Positions 7,201 through 15,274 of a DNA stretch of 23,482 nt are shown here, in pieces; positions within the stretch are counted from its first letter, which is position 1; each line of letters opens with the position of its first letter. The position numbers and the translations under genes were made by a program. Below the pieces are notes generated by a model. The model made no database searches. It was not told the origin of the DNA and was given only the letters and a program-made list of their open reading frames with translations. This DNA comes from a virus. The DNA lies in the IMG/VR virus record IMGVR_UViG_3300043172_000653, positions 1 through 23,482 of that record, one strand, 5' to 3'.

Positions 7201-7956
7201 CTTACGGGCTCGTTCTTCCATCGCTCTGAAGCGATCAGTAGCAATCGTCTGCTGGCGCAGCATGGTGACTGTCTTCTCGTACTCAGGCCCGAGCTGTGAG
7301 AACTTCGTAATGTTCTGGTTGCTCAGCGCACCTATCTTCTGCCAGTTAGCAACCTCTTCAGCCTCGGTGCCGTACCGTCCTAGCTTGGTAGCGAGCTTGC
7401 CTACCTTGGCCGACTTGGTCAGCGCCATAGAAGCAGGCAAGAGGATCGTACCAACAAGGGAGGCGGTAGCTAAGGCGTTAGACCAGAGGGGTTCCTCTGA
7501 CCACTGCTGCTCCATGTTACTCACGCTCCAAGACCACCCTTCGGCGTCGTGCGCGATACCAATGATAGCAGCCTCATGACCGAACAGGAAGTCCAGCGTC
7601 TTAGCGCCTAGGCCTTGTACTGCTCCATCATCTAATCGGCTGGTTACTTGGCGTAGTTTAGGGGCGTTGATGTCCGGACCGGCCACCGGAGGTGGGGCAA
7701 AGTTGAACTCTGGTTTGTAGCTTTCTTCTCGCTCACTAGCGAACATCTTCTCTCTAGACGTTGACTGTCGTAGATGACTGGAAGAGATGCTCTTGTCCGT
7801 GGCGAAGGTGTTCTTAGCAACTAGGCTCTTAGCATCACCTTCATAATCACGCTCTTGGGGCTTCGGAGAAGAAGGGTCTAGCTTGGGGCCGCGATAGCCT
7901 TTACGAATAGGAGCGAAGAGTCCTTCCTCCTCCTCTGTGTCGTCGAATAAACCCAC
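4270..7956 (-). CDS. Large internal virion/DNA-ejection-type protein (1228 aa)
   Basis: GTG start with AAGGA six bases upstream. The first ~100 residues are charged and low in hydrophobicity, probably disordered. Residues ~155-175 form a hydrophobic segment (SNALATASLVGTILLPASMA). The middle is long and helical. Residues ~885-935 are a Gly/Ala-rich zipper (GAGGTGALMGGAAGAAIG and similar), typical of membrane-inserting segments. The C-terminus is basic and helical. Size, membrane-active segments and position as the last of three genes (407, 554, 1228 residues) parallel T7 gp14-gp15-gp16, so a protein ejected to help move DNA across the envelope is inferred. No transglycosylase or lysozyme catalytic motif is visible, unlike T7 gp16. 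It could instead be another large virion or polyvalent protein. Confidence 0.72.
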   Translation of the reverse strand: MGLFDDTEEEEGLFAPIRKGYRGPKLDPSSPKPQERDYEGDAKSLVAKNTFATDKSISSSHLRQSTSREKMFASEREESYKPEFNFAPPPVAGPDINAPKLRQVTSRLDDGAVQGLGAKTLDFLFGHEAAIIGIAHDAEGWSWSVSNMEQQWSEEPLWSNALATASLVGTILLPASMALTKSAKVGKLATKLGRYGTEAEEVANWQKIGALSNQNITKFSQLGPEYEKTVTMLRQQTIATDRFRAMEERARKVVTGEEIKPWEAARHQFDKRFSQTYNGMITNANNGDIKGKFHAMHDKLWQNDTVGTILREMPDEKAGEAIYGYILGQIAPGGGIAAKAIGKYGKLSPKNQKWADFYLEATRKRQDEMLASGFITQKQYMRIGDAHLPALYKGTPDYGMGTATVHYVPTKPLLGKAQAAGLVATKVPRKGLGRLFGKEKTVLVPEGEVRHVGVQFSGKPTMNSPTMLPRKGSHEDIWERLQTGNMITNPADVTMKGYMQDGILHSNFQFITDFAVLPENIAPAALVKAAGMSKKKMEAAGFTSLEEAGSEAAAVLRRMIAKRTGKGEEQLPWIRKTVFEGIFGKNGMMEQADHATGTLMDVLTTVYKTMKTAGSIPTHLQNLTGNITFLHQAGFNVLKPANLALMGEMTTVFGKISQMNMAAKEAGIAGRSIFEPGIIKGVKMDKVVVNGKKFDMLEEMSDPITRELIEESAFQSVEGSGRLGNMLQSLGKDQSTTKAAIKGYLKLKNIAQIGDRVKWFDTLTKAYLAEDMVPKMAYFMHLRGAGLSRKAAATEVARRLPMYNTVGSAIKKGRKFAFPWATFPAEAMRITKNNIQDHPLRMIPWLRAPQIMQSVFSGMGYAPDTREAVEDVKNQLPVWAQGHTTVVGEGGAIGLLGAGGTGALMGGAAGAAIGKSGVAAGIGAAIGGGISAALSSVTTDEFHAKQMRGAMMDWLPHSTFLQTTTAEEYYGKYMPAKDIQGILEQMPAEPLAILKPMISAFSGETAYGEAVGDGTLGGGLEKTIAGMLGFLAPPLLQKYGFKLTTPDVPLYDGPGGGIINYSRALVDSGNAVDPMTGRPGSMTHDFIMNNVGMFKSYAATGEQQLANEAITEKHMGKVRKHLVKNLDYHLDMEDDEEVVGILTKIQGSFTEQYMHDPRTAQLKYTEWLKKHSKTLGRHPKLKMWSDEEIKKRLDLAGQLGADARSRARNTLIQALRDEQQARRRTKGG

Positions 7957-7966
7957 AGACTATCCT

Positions 7967-9631
7967 TTACTTGTTACGTTCTTTGGCTTCTGCTTCCCTG
8001 CGTGCATCACGGCGTTGGCCAAGAGGAGTGAGGACTTCGTCCTGAAGACTTTCCTTGTAGGGGCTAGATACATTGTCGCTAAACAAACCGGCGACTGCTC
8101 TTCCTAGACCACCTTGCGGGCGACCTTTACCCTTCGATGTGCCTTTCTGAGCATCGGTTAGACCCGCAGTGCCGGGGCCAGTAGCACCCTTCTTAGCAAG
8201 GTACTCAGCCATCCTCTTATACACTACCTCTAGGTATTCTCTAGTGGCCGGGGCTTTAGGATCAGCAGTAAGACCCTCTAGGTTGGGGTCGCCGTTATAC
8301 CCAGCGATGGACTTCTCTAGCCATTCACCCATCACCCATGTGATACCTGCTTCTAGTGTGGGATACTCGTCGGGTTTTTCCAGCATCTCTTCGATCATCA
8401 CGTTGGAAGCAATAGCATTCCAGTCATCGGACTTCTCTTTGATCTCCTTCGGACCCATCGCTTTCGTGTTATCAACCAGCGGGGTCTTCTCCTTCGGTTT
8501 CATATCTGACCACTGTCCGGGTACTTCTTCTCCGGTTTCGTTATTGACAACCGTACCCTTTTGGAGAGCGTCAAACTGTTGCTTGGTTAGAGCGCGCTTC
8601 ACTACAAGCTTCTGAGACCTAGACAGTATCTCACCGGAACTCCTAGCTAGTTCTTGATTGAGCATGTTTTGCTCTTTCTCCGACAGTGTCGCATTCTGAG
8701 AGATACGTTGCCTATCTCTCCAAATGAACTCAGCATCGGCTGTTACCTGTGCCTGGGCCGCGGGCATTCCCGCTTCCATGAGGGCCTGTCCTTCTATCGA
8801 ACCATTGAGCCAAGGGCCAAAGCCTTCGGCTCCGTGTACTGAAAGGCCTTCAGCGATAGACTTGATCTTAGTTTTCTGTGCTCCAGCTTCTTGATTAGCT
8901 TTACGAGTTAGGGACTGCTTGTAAGCGATCTCAGCATTCTGCCCACGCATCTGACCTTCTTGGTTCTGCTGCGCCGCTGTACCTGCTGCGGGCTGGAACT
9001 GCTGCATGCCCATCTTTGCACCATGCTGGTACAGCTGTGAGATCATGCCATCTACGAGGGGGTTCTTACCATACTTAGCGGCTGCTTTGTTACTCAGCTC
9101 GATCGTCATATCCGTGATCTTCATGATCGTGTCTTTCTCAAGCTGTGATCTGAGGCGGAACATAGCCATCTGATCTGCTTCGTTCTCGGGATCGAACATA
9201 CGAGGCTCTCCTTCTCCACCGGGAGCAGGCCATCTCAGCTGATCGAGTTCCTTAGACAGGTACGAGGCTTGGTCACCCATCTGCTTGGCCTGTGCTTCAA
9301 AGGCATCGAGATACTCTTCCTTGAACTGTTTGAACTCGGCTTGGTGCCATCGGTGTTGGAGGGCGTTCTGGGTATTCTGTCCCATCTGCCGCCAGTTATC
9401 CATACCCGCAGATAGATCAGGGCGTCTACCATTGGCGTAGTTCCCGTCGTTCTCAAAGGCTTTACCAAAGGATTCAAACGCACTACCAACTAGGCCCTGG
9501 TTAATGCCCTGCATCATGGTTTTACCAACACCCTTCAACCTATCCATTCTGGTCTCAGGCTCGTCGTCCTTGAAGTACTTCTTTGTTCCTCGACCAGGGT
9601 ACGTGGGCGGGTATTGTTTTTCGTCAGCCAT
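7967..9631 (-). CDS. Internal virion protein-like, helical (554 aa)
   Basis: ATG with AGGAGA upstream. The sequence is highly helical and rich in Gln, Ala, Lys and Glu, with no membrane segment or signal peptide; long stretches such as EFKQFKEEYLDAFEAQAKQM and the middle region around residues 210-270 look like extended or coiled helices. Both ends are Lys/Arg/Asp-rich and probably disordered. No family is recognised by sequence. Its place between the 407- and 1228-residue genes, with gaps of only 10-12 bases, matches the gp15 slot of the T7-type ejection module, so an internal or ejected virion protein is inferred from synteny and composition only. Confidence 0.66.
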   Translation of the reverse strand: MADEKQYPPTYPGRGTKKYFKDDEPETRMDRLKGVGKTMMQGINQGLVGSAFESFGKAFENDGNYANGRRPDLSAGMDNWRQMGQNTQNALQHRWHQAEFKQFKEEYLDAFEAQAKQMGDQASYLSKELDQLRWPAPGGEGEPRMFDPENEADQMAMFRLRSQLEKDTIMKITDMTIELSNKAAAKYGKNPLVDGMISQLYQHGAKMGMQQFQPAAGTAAQQNQEGQMRGQNAEIAYKQSLTRKANQEAGAQKTKIKSIAEGLSVHGAEGFGPWLNGSIEGQALMEAGMPAAQAQVTADAEFIWRDRQRISQNATLSEKEQNMLNQELARSSGEILSRSQKLVVKRALTKQQFDALQKGTVVNNETGEEVPGQWSDMKPKEKTPLVDNTKAMGPKEIKEKSDDWNAIASNVMIEEMLEKPDEYPTLEAGITWVMGEWLEKSIAGYNGDPNLEGLTADPKAPATREYLEVVYKRMAEYLAKKGATGPGTAGLTDAQKGTSKGKGRPQGGLGRAVAGLFSDNVSSPYKESLQDEVLTPLGQRRDARREAEAKERNK

Positions 9632-9643
9632 TATATCTCCTAC

Positions 9644-10867
9644 TTAGTATCCAGAAGTTAGTTGGCTCGCCATGCCAGTAGTGTCCCAAGCGTCTGTTTC
9701 AGGAGCCGCATCCCAACCACCGGTAAGTCTTTGATACGCGCTGGTTGCGTCATACGGTGTCTGACCATCCGGACCTGTCGGGCCTTGTAGTACACCTTCA
9801 TCCATCAAACCTGATCCACCCATGCTCTGCTTTAGGTAGTCCATGCCTGAGCCGAGGAGGTCGCTGCCCCCTTGGTAGCCACTACCGCTACCATCAGCTG
9901 CATTCATAGTATCTGATACCGCCTTCCCAGCCATGGGTCCACCGAAGTAGGTGGCTACGGCTGTAGGTACCAGCTTAATTATACCTTCCAACAGATTGGT
10001 CCCGAAGTTCTGGGGCTGCTGGGTCATCTTCGTATTGTAAGCATTGAGGGTAGAGGTCATAGCTAGCTTGCTCGCCTCGATCTGCATCTCTGCTGTATGC
10101 ATCATAGCAGCACGATACTGGTCATTCACTAGGGGTAGGTTCTGCATGAAGGTATTGGAGAATTGCTGGGCGCTGTCAACGATCTTATGGATCGTATCGT
10201 ACATCCCGAGGTTGGCCTGCCATGTCTCCTGTACTCTCATCCTCATAGCTCGCTCACCGAGTGCCATCTCATTGGCCTCGAACATCGCTGCTCTACGGGC
10301 TGTCCCGCCCTTGGCGTACTGGTTCTTGAGGAGTCGGAGCTGGTCTCTCTGCTGGAGGGCTGAGCCCTCGTTGATGATACCGAGGATGGAATTGTTCATC
10401 ATGTCCCAGGCAGGGCCTTCTTGGTTCAGCAGCTGCTCTGCTTCAGAGACCCGCTTGCTGGCGATCCGGAACTGGGCTGTACCTGCGATGGCGTTGGCGT
10501 AGGAGTCGGCGTCTAGGATGCCACTACGGGCCACTCCAAGGACATCCTTACGGCCTACGGCATTGGGGCCTAGGTTCATCAGGTGCTGATCGGGCTGGGA
10601 TAAGCCGAATCCACTGGTATCGAACAGGCTGTCGGGGTTGTCTACGTTGTTGGAATTCTGCCAGTTCTGGTCGAAGAGGTTCTGTTGGCTGTAGGAGCCG
10701 TCAGATCCTAGCCTCTGGAACACAGACATCTTGGCGTTTTCCATCGCCTGGGCCCTGGCTTTCTCAGCCGCCACAGACTCCATGCCAATGATCCCTGCTA
10801 GCTGAGCGCCACCCGCAGCTTCTTTAGCTTTCCTGATGTTCTTTCTATTTGAAAATAGTCTGGCCAT
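9644..10867 (-). CDS. Internal virion protein-like (407 aa)
   Basis: ATG with GAGGA about five bases upstream; first gene after the candidate promoter at 10902-10930. The N-terminus is basic and helical (MARLFSNRKNIRKAKEAAGG), followed by an Ala/Met/Gln-rich helical body. A moderately hydrophobic segment near residues 280-310 (LLEGIIKLVPTAVATYFGGP) could insert in a membrane, and the C-terminal ~100 residues are Gly/Ser-rich and likely flexible. This organisation resembles the smallest T7-type ejection protein (gp14), and the two larger helical proteins follow immediately. The role is inferred from position and composition; no diagnostic motif is seen. Confidence 0.66.
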   Translation of the reverse strand: MARLFSNRKNIRKAKEAAGGAQLAGIIGMESVAAEKARAQAMENAKMSVFQRLGSDGSYSQQNLFDQNWQNSNNVDNPDSLFDTSGFGLSQPDQHLMNLGPNAVGRKDVLGVARSGILDADSYANAIAGTAQFRIASKRVSEAEQLLNQEGPAWDMMNNSILGIINEGSALQQRDQLRLLKNQYAKGGTARRAAMFEANEMALGERAMRMRVQETWQANLGMYDTIHKIVDSAQQFSNTFMQNLPLVNDQYRAAMMHTAEMQIEASKLAMTSTLNAYNTKMTQQPQNFGTNLLEGIIKLVPTAVATYFGGPMAGKAVSDTMNAADGSGSGYQGGSDLLGSGMDYLKQSMGGSGLMDEGVLQGPTGPDGQTPYDATSAYQRLTGGWDAAPETDAWDTTGMASQLTSGY

Positions 10868-10901
10868 ATAGTCCTCTCAGTTAACAGCAGTCTCCTACAT
10901 A

Positions 10902-10930
10902 ATTATAGGAATTTCCTAGGGAAATTGCAA
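10902..10930 (-). promoter_or_regulatory. Candidate sigma70-type promoter before the ejection-protein genes
   Basis: On the minus strand TTGCAA (10925-10930) is followed after exactly 17 bases by a perfect TATAAT (10902-10907). The -35 box matches TTGACA at four of six positions. It lies in a 71-base gap, the second longest non-coding stretch of the window, and would drive the 407-, 554- and 1228-residue genes. Confidence 0.55.
10910..10926. repeat. Perfect inverted repeat within the promoter spacer
   Basis: AATTTCC and GGAAATT are separated by TAG, giving 7-base arms that fill the spacer between the -10 and -35 boxes. The placement suits an operator. It has no T-run on either side, so a factor-independent terminator is less likely. 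Confidence 0.55.
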
Positions 10931-10938
10931 CTCCCCGC

Positions 10939-13900
10939 TTACGGATATGAGCCTTGTCTCTCCGTATCTTCCCCATCATTATAGGTTTTTGGCTCATCTA
11001 GTACCCCATCGGTAGTATCTGGCCTGTTTACATCGTTGCCACCCTGGGCCTCAGACACCGACCTGAAGCCCTGTCCAGGGTAGGAGAAGGCTGACATGGT
11101 GGAGCCATTGTCCGCTATCGTACCCTCAGCCTCTACAAAACCAGTGCCTGGTGTATCGGTATCCCACGCCAGGGTCAGAGGAGAGAGGATGTCTGTTACC
11201 GTGGTGGTAGCACCCCAAGAGTTAGAGCTTTTCCCTGATGCCACAGGCTCTATCTCTCTGCTCCGATTAAGATCTCCACGGTACGCATAGTGTCCCCAGT
11301 CCCTCATGGCATTCCCTTCTGTGGTAAAGGCATCCTCGGGTAAGGCTCCCCACTGCCACAGCGAGATGAGGTTCTCTGCGAAGGGGTACTCTCGTAGGGT
11401 GGTTGAATACGTACCTGATTGAGAGCCGTCGTCTTCGGGGTCACCGTTGATAGTCACTGGTGTCTCGCCACCATCGACGAGATCCTGAAGATTGCCCACC
11501 GGGTTTCCAGTATCTAACGCAGCGGATAAAGGCAGAAAAGTTTGGTCGTCACCAAACTTATAATAATGCCTCATTGCTGCTACCATTGCGGCGTCATAGG
11601 CTCCGCTGGGGGCGGCATTCTGCCAGTCAACACTGCCTGGGCTACCGCCGTTGTACAAATAATTTATCATCGTTTGAGTAAGCTCATCGGCCCAGAACCC
11701 AGCTCTATGAAAGCGAGCATTAAATTTAGAGCTAAAGCCAGCGGCTGGGAAAAACCTGGGGTCTTTCGTACTTCCTATATTAGTGCCGAAGGTGTTAGCT
11801 TTCGTTGAGGTTGCGGCACTACCAGAAGTACTCGACGGAGTATACTGATTTCCGTCTACCCATACCGTAATCTTGGTAGCAACCGTGCCTGCGGATTGAT
11901 CCCAGGAATATGCAAAAAGAGTCCACTCGTTTAGACCCTTTGGGAAGATGCTTGACATATCTCCTGAACCTGTTGTATATTCCCAGGTAGCCTTCCTACC
12001 TTGAATCGTATCGTCATAAACCTCGACTCTTAATGTCAAAGGATTTCCCGCCGCACCGCTCCTGACAATCTTTACTGTCTTTCTAGACGTATCCTCCATT
12101 GAAAATGCTGGGATAGTGAACCAATGTGCATCCATTATCCCAAGATCAGGCCCAAAACCAGGGATGAAATCAGTGGATTGAGGCTTAATCCATACAGCGA
12201 AAGAGTGATCTCCTTCACCCCACATGGTCGGATCAGCCCTAAGGTTAGTGTTAATCCCCCACATTACAGTTGGGAGATCCGGGAGAGTTCTTGGTATCTG
12301 ATCTACGCAGGTATCGAGCGTGACGCCTGGGATAAACCCTCCGTAGTTGGAGTTCTTTAGCCAGTCGATATCTGCCCCGTAGCCTTGGTTAAACAGGTAG
12401 TGGATCGAAGCCATGGAGTCTGCTCTTCCATCTGTGTGTCCTGGGTTCAACGTCAATGGAGCCCCGGGGTTATTGACATCATAGAACGGTTCGGTATCCA
12501 AGGGCCAGAGAGGACTATGCTCCTCACCCGTCCAACTGTCGATCGCTACGTTCCACATACCAGTCTCGAAAATAGCAACCGAGCCCATCTGTTCTGCGAA
12601 GTCGTCACCTTTGTAGACACCGGAGTCGATGAAGTCTAATGCGTCGGGCAACCCGTCAGAGTACGTAAAGGCTCTCGTCTGATCCTGAAAGAGAGTGGAG
12701 TTCGTAAGGATGTTGGGCATGTCAACGCCCGAGTCGTCCACGTACCATTCCGCACCATCTACTCGAAACTGATTGAGACAGGTCATTTGATTCGCGGCGT
12801 TAACCATGTTACCGTCGGTAGGATTATTAGTGTCCAACCCTCTGTTGTTCAGATACATCCTTATCTTTGGTTTCGATCCGTTAGAGGTATTAGGGCCACC
12901 TTCAAAGCACACCACTAAGAAACACCACCCACTGTTGACGATGGCGGTGTTGACCCCGTTAAGAAACATGGGGCTTGCCTGATAATCTGTGCCTAGAGTA
13001 GAGTCGGCTTCAAAGGAGGCTGTTATCGCTTCAGAGTTATCCGCGTTCGTAACCTTACAGTGAATCTCATGCTTGAAGTTTGGATCAGCACCTGACCCTG
13101 TGTACCAGATCTGTACGTTATTGAAGTGAACATTATCAGTAGACCCATCATATGACTGCCGATTGAACAGGTACGTGGTGTCTGCTACTTCCCAATCCTC
13201 TAGTCCAGTAACCCCATCGACGACCTCAGCTTCGCTAACCATCTGAGGAACCCTGGTGGAGTTGGGCCTGAACCACATGGCAACAGTCCACGTATTACCA
13301 ATCACATTGTGAAGATCATCCCTGGATCGAGTGAACATCCAGCTCCCATCGGTGACTGATCCCGCGGCGAACGCCTTCCGTTTGAATAAAAAGCTATTCT
13401 TATGGAGACCTACCGCTTCATTCTTAGCAGTATAGGAGGCTGCATTACGAACATCACTCTGCCAAGGGTCTGTTGGAGGTATGATCTCACCTACGGTTTT
13501 GAACCCTCCCCAGATAACCATAGAGAGTGCAACCTCATCATCCTCGGTATCTCGATTCGTTGCCTCTAAGAAGAAAGTCCACACCTCACCTGCATTTGCA
13601 TTAGGTACTTCCAGGGGCTCAAACATTACGGACTGGCTAGTTTCAAAGCTGCCTGATCTTACTGCTTCCGGTCTTGAAATAGACCCACCTCTTGCATTTC
13701 CATCTAGGTCGGCTGCGGATTCAGTGGCTGGGTACAGTGTAATCGCTTGCTGTAGGGTTGCGAACTCTTCATCCCATACTGCCGCAGGGCCTTCCATACT
13801 CCACAGCTTTAGGATGATGGGGTTGTTGGAGCTGCCTGCGGCATACTTATCAAGGACAAGAGACCCCCATACAAAGACACTGAACCCTTCAACTAGCGTG

Positions 13901-14397
13901 ACATCATCTTGTATCCTAGTACCTAGCTCTGTCGGACCGTGCTTGGCTCCCTCTAGGTTCATAGTCTGATTGTTAAGACTAAAGGTTACCTTCTCTATAG
14001 GGGAGCTTGTTCCATCCCTACCTACAGACTTCACTATGGCTTCATAGTCACCTACGACTCCTGTCCAAACCAAGCCATTCGTGTAGCTAGATTTAGTTAC
14101 GATAGCTCCGGTGACGATGCTTCGTATATCGATCTGGTATCTAAGATGCTCATCTGAGTCGGCAGCATTCCACGTAAGCTGTACTCTTGTCTTACCTGTC
14201 TTTGCTAACAAACCAGTAGGAGGGTAGACTACCCTGCTGCCTTTATTCCTAGACGGCTCGTATGGATTAGAAGACTGGCGGTTATTAAGCGCTGTATCCA
14301 TGAGGTCTGCGATCCTCATTAGAAGATTCTTCTCCTCCGGAGCAAGGCCCTTCAGTCTAGCGAACCTAGAGTGGATTGCGTTTCTTCTTCTAGCCAT
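10939..14397 (-). CDS. Tail fibre/appendage protein with FN3 and LamG-like domains (1152 aa)
   Basis: ATG at 14397 is preferred over one at 14496: GGAGG precedes it and it then overlaps the upstream stop by eight bases. After a helical N-terminus, residues ~60-150 are FN3-like (TGKTRVQLTWNAADSDEHL... IVKSVGRDGTSSPIEKV). Two concanavalin/LamG-like jelly-roll regions follow: about 330-600 (NTWTVAMWFRPNST) and about 700-920 (HSFAVWIKPQ, then WTLFAYSW and ITVWVDGNQY). LamG-type folds bind glycans, so attachment to host surface sugars is the likely role. The C-terminus is acidic and probably extended. It is the last of three consecutive FN3-containing genes and is followed by the promoter gap. No depolymerase motif is evident. 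Confidence 0.76.
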   Translation of the reverse strand: MARRRNAIHSRFARLKGLAPEEKNLLMRIADLMDTALNNRQSSNPYEPSRNKGSRVVYPPTGLLAKTGKTRVQLTWNAADSDEHLRYQIDIRSIVTGAIVTKSSYTNGLVWTGVVGDYEAIVKSVGRDGTSSPIEKVTFSLNNQTMNLEGAKHGPTELGTRIQDDVTLVEGFSVFVWGSLVLDKYAAGSSNNPIILKLWSMEGPAAVWDEEFATLQQAITLYPATESAADLDGNARGGSISRPEAVRSGSFETSQSVMFEPLEVPNANAGEVWTFFLEATNRDTEDDEVALSMVIWGGFKTVGEIIPPTDPWQSDVRNAASYTAKNEAVGLHKNSFLFKRKAFAAGSVTDGSWMFTRSRDDLHNVIGNTWTVAMWFRPNSTRVPQMVSEAEVVDGVTGLEDWEVADTTYLFNRQSYDGSTDNVHFNNVQIWYTGSGADPNFKHEIHCKVTNADNSEAITASFEADSTLGTDYQASPMFLNGVNTAIVNSGWCFLVVCFEGGPNTSNGSKPKIRMYLNNRGLDTNNPTDGNMVNAANQMTCLNQFRVDGAEWYVDDSGVDMPNILTNSTLFQDQTRAFTYSDGLPDALDFIDSGVYKGDDFAEQMGSVAIFETGMWNVAIDSWTGEEHSPLWPLDTEPFYDVNNPGAPLTLNPGHTDGRADSMASIHYLFNQGYGADIDWLKNSNYGGFIPGVTLDTCVDQIPRTLPDLPTVMWGINTNLRADPTMWGEGDHSFAVWIKPQSTDFIPGFGPDLGIMDAHWFTIPAFSMEDTSRKTVKIVRSGAAGNPLTLRVEVYDDTIQGRKATWEYTTGSGDMSSIFPKGLNEWTLFAYSWDQSAGTVATKITVWVDGNQYTPSSTSGSAATSTKANTFGTNIGSTKDPRFFPAAGFSSKFNARFHRAGFWADELTQTMINYLYNGGSPGSVDWQNAAPSGAYDAAMVAAMRHYYKFGDDQTFLPLSAALDTGNPVGNLQDLVDGGETPVTINGDPEDDGSQSGTYSTTLREYPFAENLISLWQWGALPEDAFTTEGNAMRDWGHYAYRGDLNRSREIEPVASGKSSNSWGATTTVTDILSPLTLAWDTDTPGTGFVEAEGTIADNGSTMSAFSYPGQGFRSVSEAQGGNDVNRPDTTDGVLDEPKTYNDGEDTERQGSYP

Positions 14398-15274
14398 CGA
14401 GTCCAACCTCCAAGACATTGAGGTGCGTCCACTCAAGGAGTGTCGCGTTCTCGTGGCGCGGTCCTCCTCCTTCGGTGGTAGTAAGATCGAATGCATCTAT
14501 TCTAACTGCTAGGCTGTACCCTTCCGCAGGGTGTTCTACTGGGAAAGGTCCGATGCTTATGGAGTTGTAGTGCTCTCCAAAGGATATCCTCAAGTATTCT
14601 GTGTCACTTTCAATAGCACCATCGGGTGTGATGACAGACACCATGACCCTAGCTTGGACTGCGGCATCACCATAAAAGGCGACGGCCGGGTCAACGTATC
14701 CGGATATGAAACCCCACACCATACTCGTACCATCTGGGTTAGTGGGGGTAAACTCTAGCTCTGACCCTGGCCCACCAAGAACTTCATGCACTGTTAGGGC
14801 TTCAAGCCGTAGATAAAATGCTTCTGCTGTGTGCGCTCTCACTTCAAACAGTTGAGGAGTAACGGCAATTACGTCTGACCAAGGTGATGTCGTCCCATCC
14901 CGTCTAACCCCCCGTACTTTAACGAACTTTTCTGAGTCCAAACCCTCAAGAGATAGGTCGGTACCGAAGGTTGTCACTGTCGAGAAGGCTGAGAAGTTAC
15001 TAAACACAGACACTTGTGCCTCATAGAAGTTGATGCGTTGGTCTGTTAATGCAATCCACGAAACCGTTCCTCCCCTCAGTGTATTGGTTACGGTGAGCTG
15101 AGGTATCGGTAGCATCTGATCTGGCTTTCTCCTAAGCAATCTAAGAGACTCATCCAGGCTCGTAAGCTCCTTGGAATTCTGCATATCGCCAAAGGCTCTC
15201 TCCAACTCTTGACGCTGAGAGGTCGTCAGGTTGGTAAAGAACTTTGCAAAGCTACCTAAGAATTCACCCGGCAT
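14390..15274 (-). CDS. FN3-containing tail/fibre-associated protein (294 aa)
   Basis: The N-terminal ~55 residues are helical (LTTSQRQELERAFGDMQ, then LDESLRLLRRKPDQ). A beta-rich FN3-like domain follows at about 57-140 (LTVTNTLRGGTVSWIALTDQ... VRGVRRDGTTSPWSDVIAV). The C-terminal half is a separate beta-rich domain of no known family. The layout matches both neighbours: helical N-terminus, one FN3-like domain, distinct C-terminal module. The start shares one base with the upstream stop (TAATG) and has no strong ribosome site, so it probably depends on coupling. A structural role in the tail tip or fibre attachment is inferred from position between the nozzle-like gene and the LamG fibre gene. 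Confidence 0.7.
   Translation of the reverse strand: MPGEFLGSFAKFFTNLTTSQRQELERAFGDMQNSKELTSLDESLRLLRRKPDQMLPIPQLTVTNTLRGGTVSWIALTDQRINFYEAQVSVFSNFSAFSTVTTFGTDLSLEGLDSEKFVKVRGVRRDGTTSPWSDVIAVTPQLFEVRAHTAEAFYLRLEALTVHEVLGGPGSELEFTPTNPDGTSMVWGFISGYVDPAVAFYGDAAVQARVMVSVITPDGAIESDTEYLRISFGEHYNSISIGPFPVEHPAEGYSLAVRIDAFDLTTTEGGGPRHENATLLEWTHLNVLEVGLDG

Noticed and set aside
6739-7299. A 186-codon open frame on the plus strand opposite the large ejection-type gene
   Set aside because: It lies wholly antisense to a 1228-codon gene with consistent protein character, has no ribosome site of note and its translation is of mixed, non-domain composition.
10910-10926. Inverted repeat as a transcription terminator for the fibre gene
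   Set aside because: No T-run follows on the minus strand; it instead fits between well-spaced -35 and -10 boxes, so an operator-like role was preferred.
13481-13969. A 162-codon open frame on the plus strand
   Set aside because: Antisense to the LamG fibre gene; Ser-rich translation mirrors the opposite coding strand and there is no supporting context.
14398-14496. N-terminal extension of the LamG fibre protein to an ATG at 14496
   Set aside because: The added 33 residues lie inside the upstream FN3 gene and are Arg-rich out-of-frame sequence, while the ATG at 14397 has GGAGG and the usual stop-start overlap.
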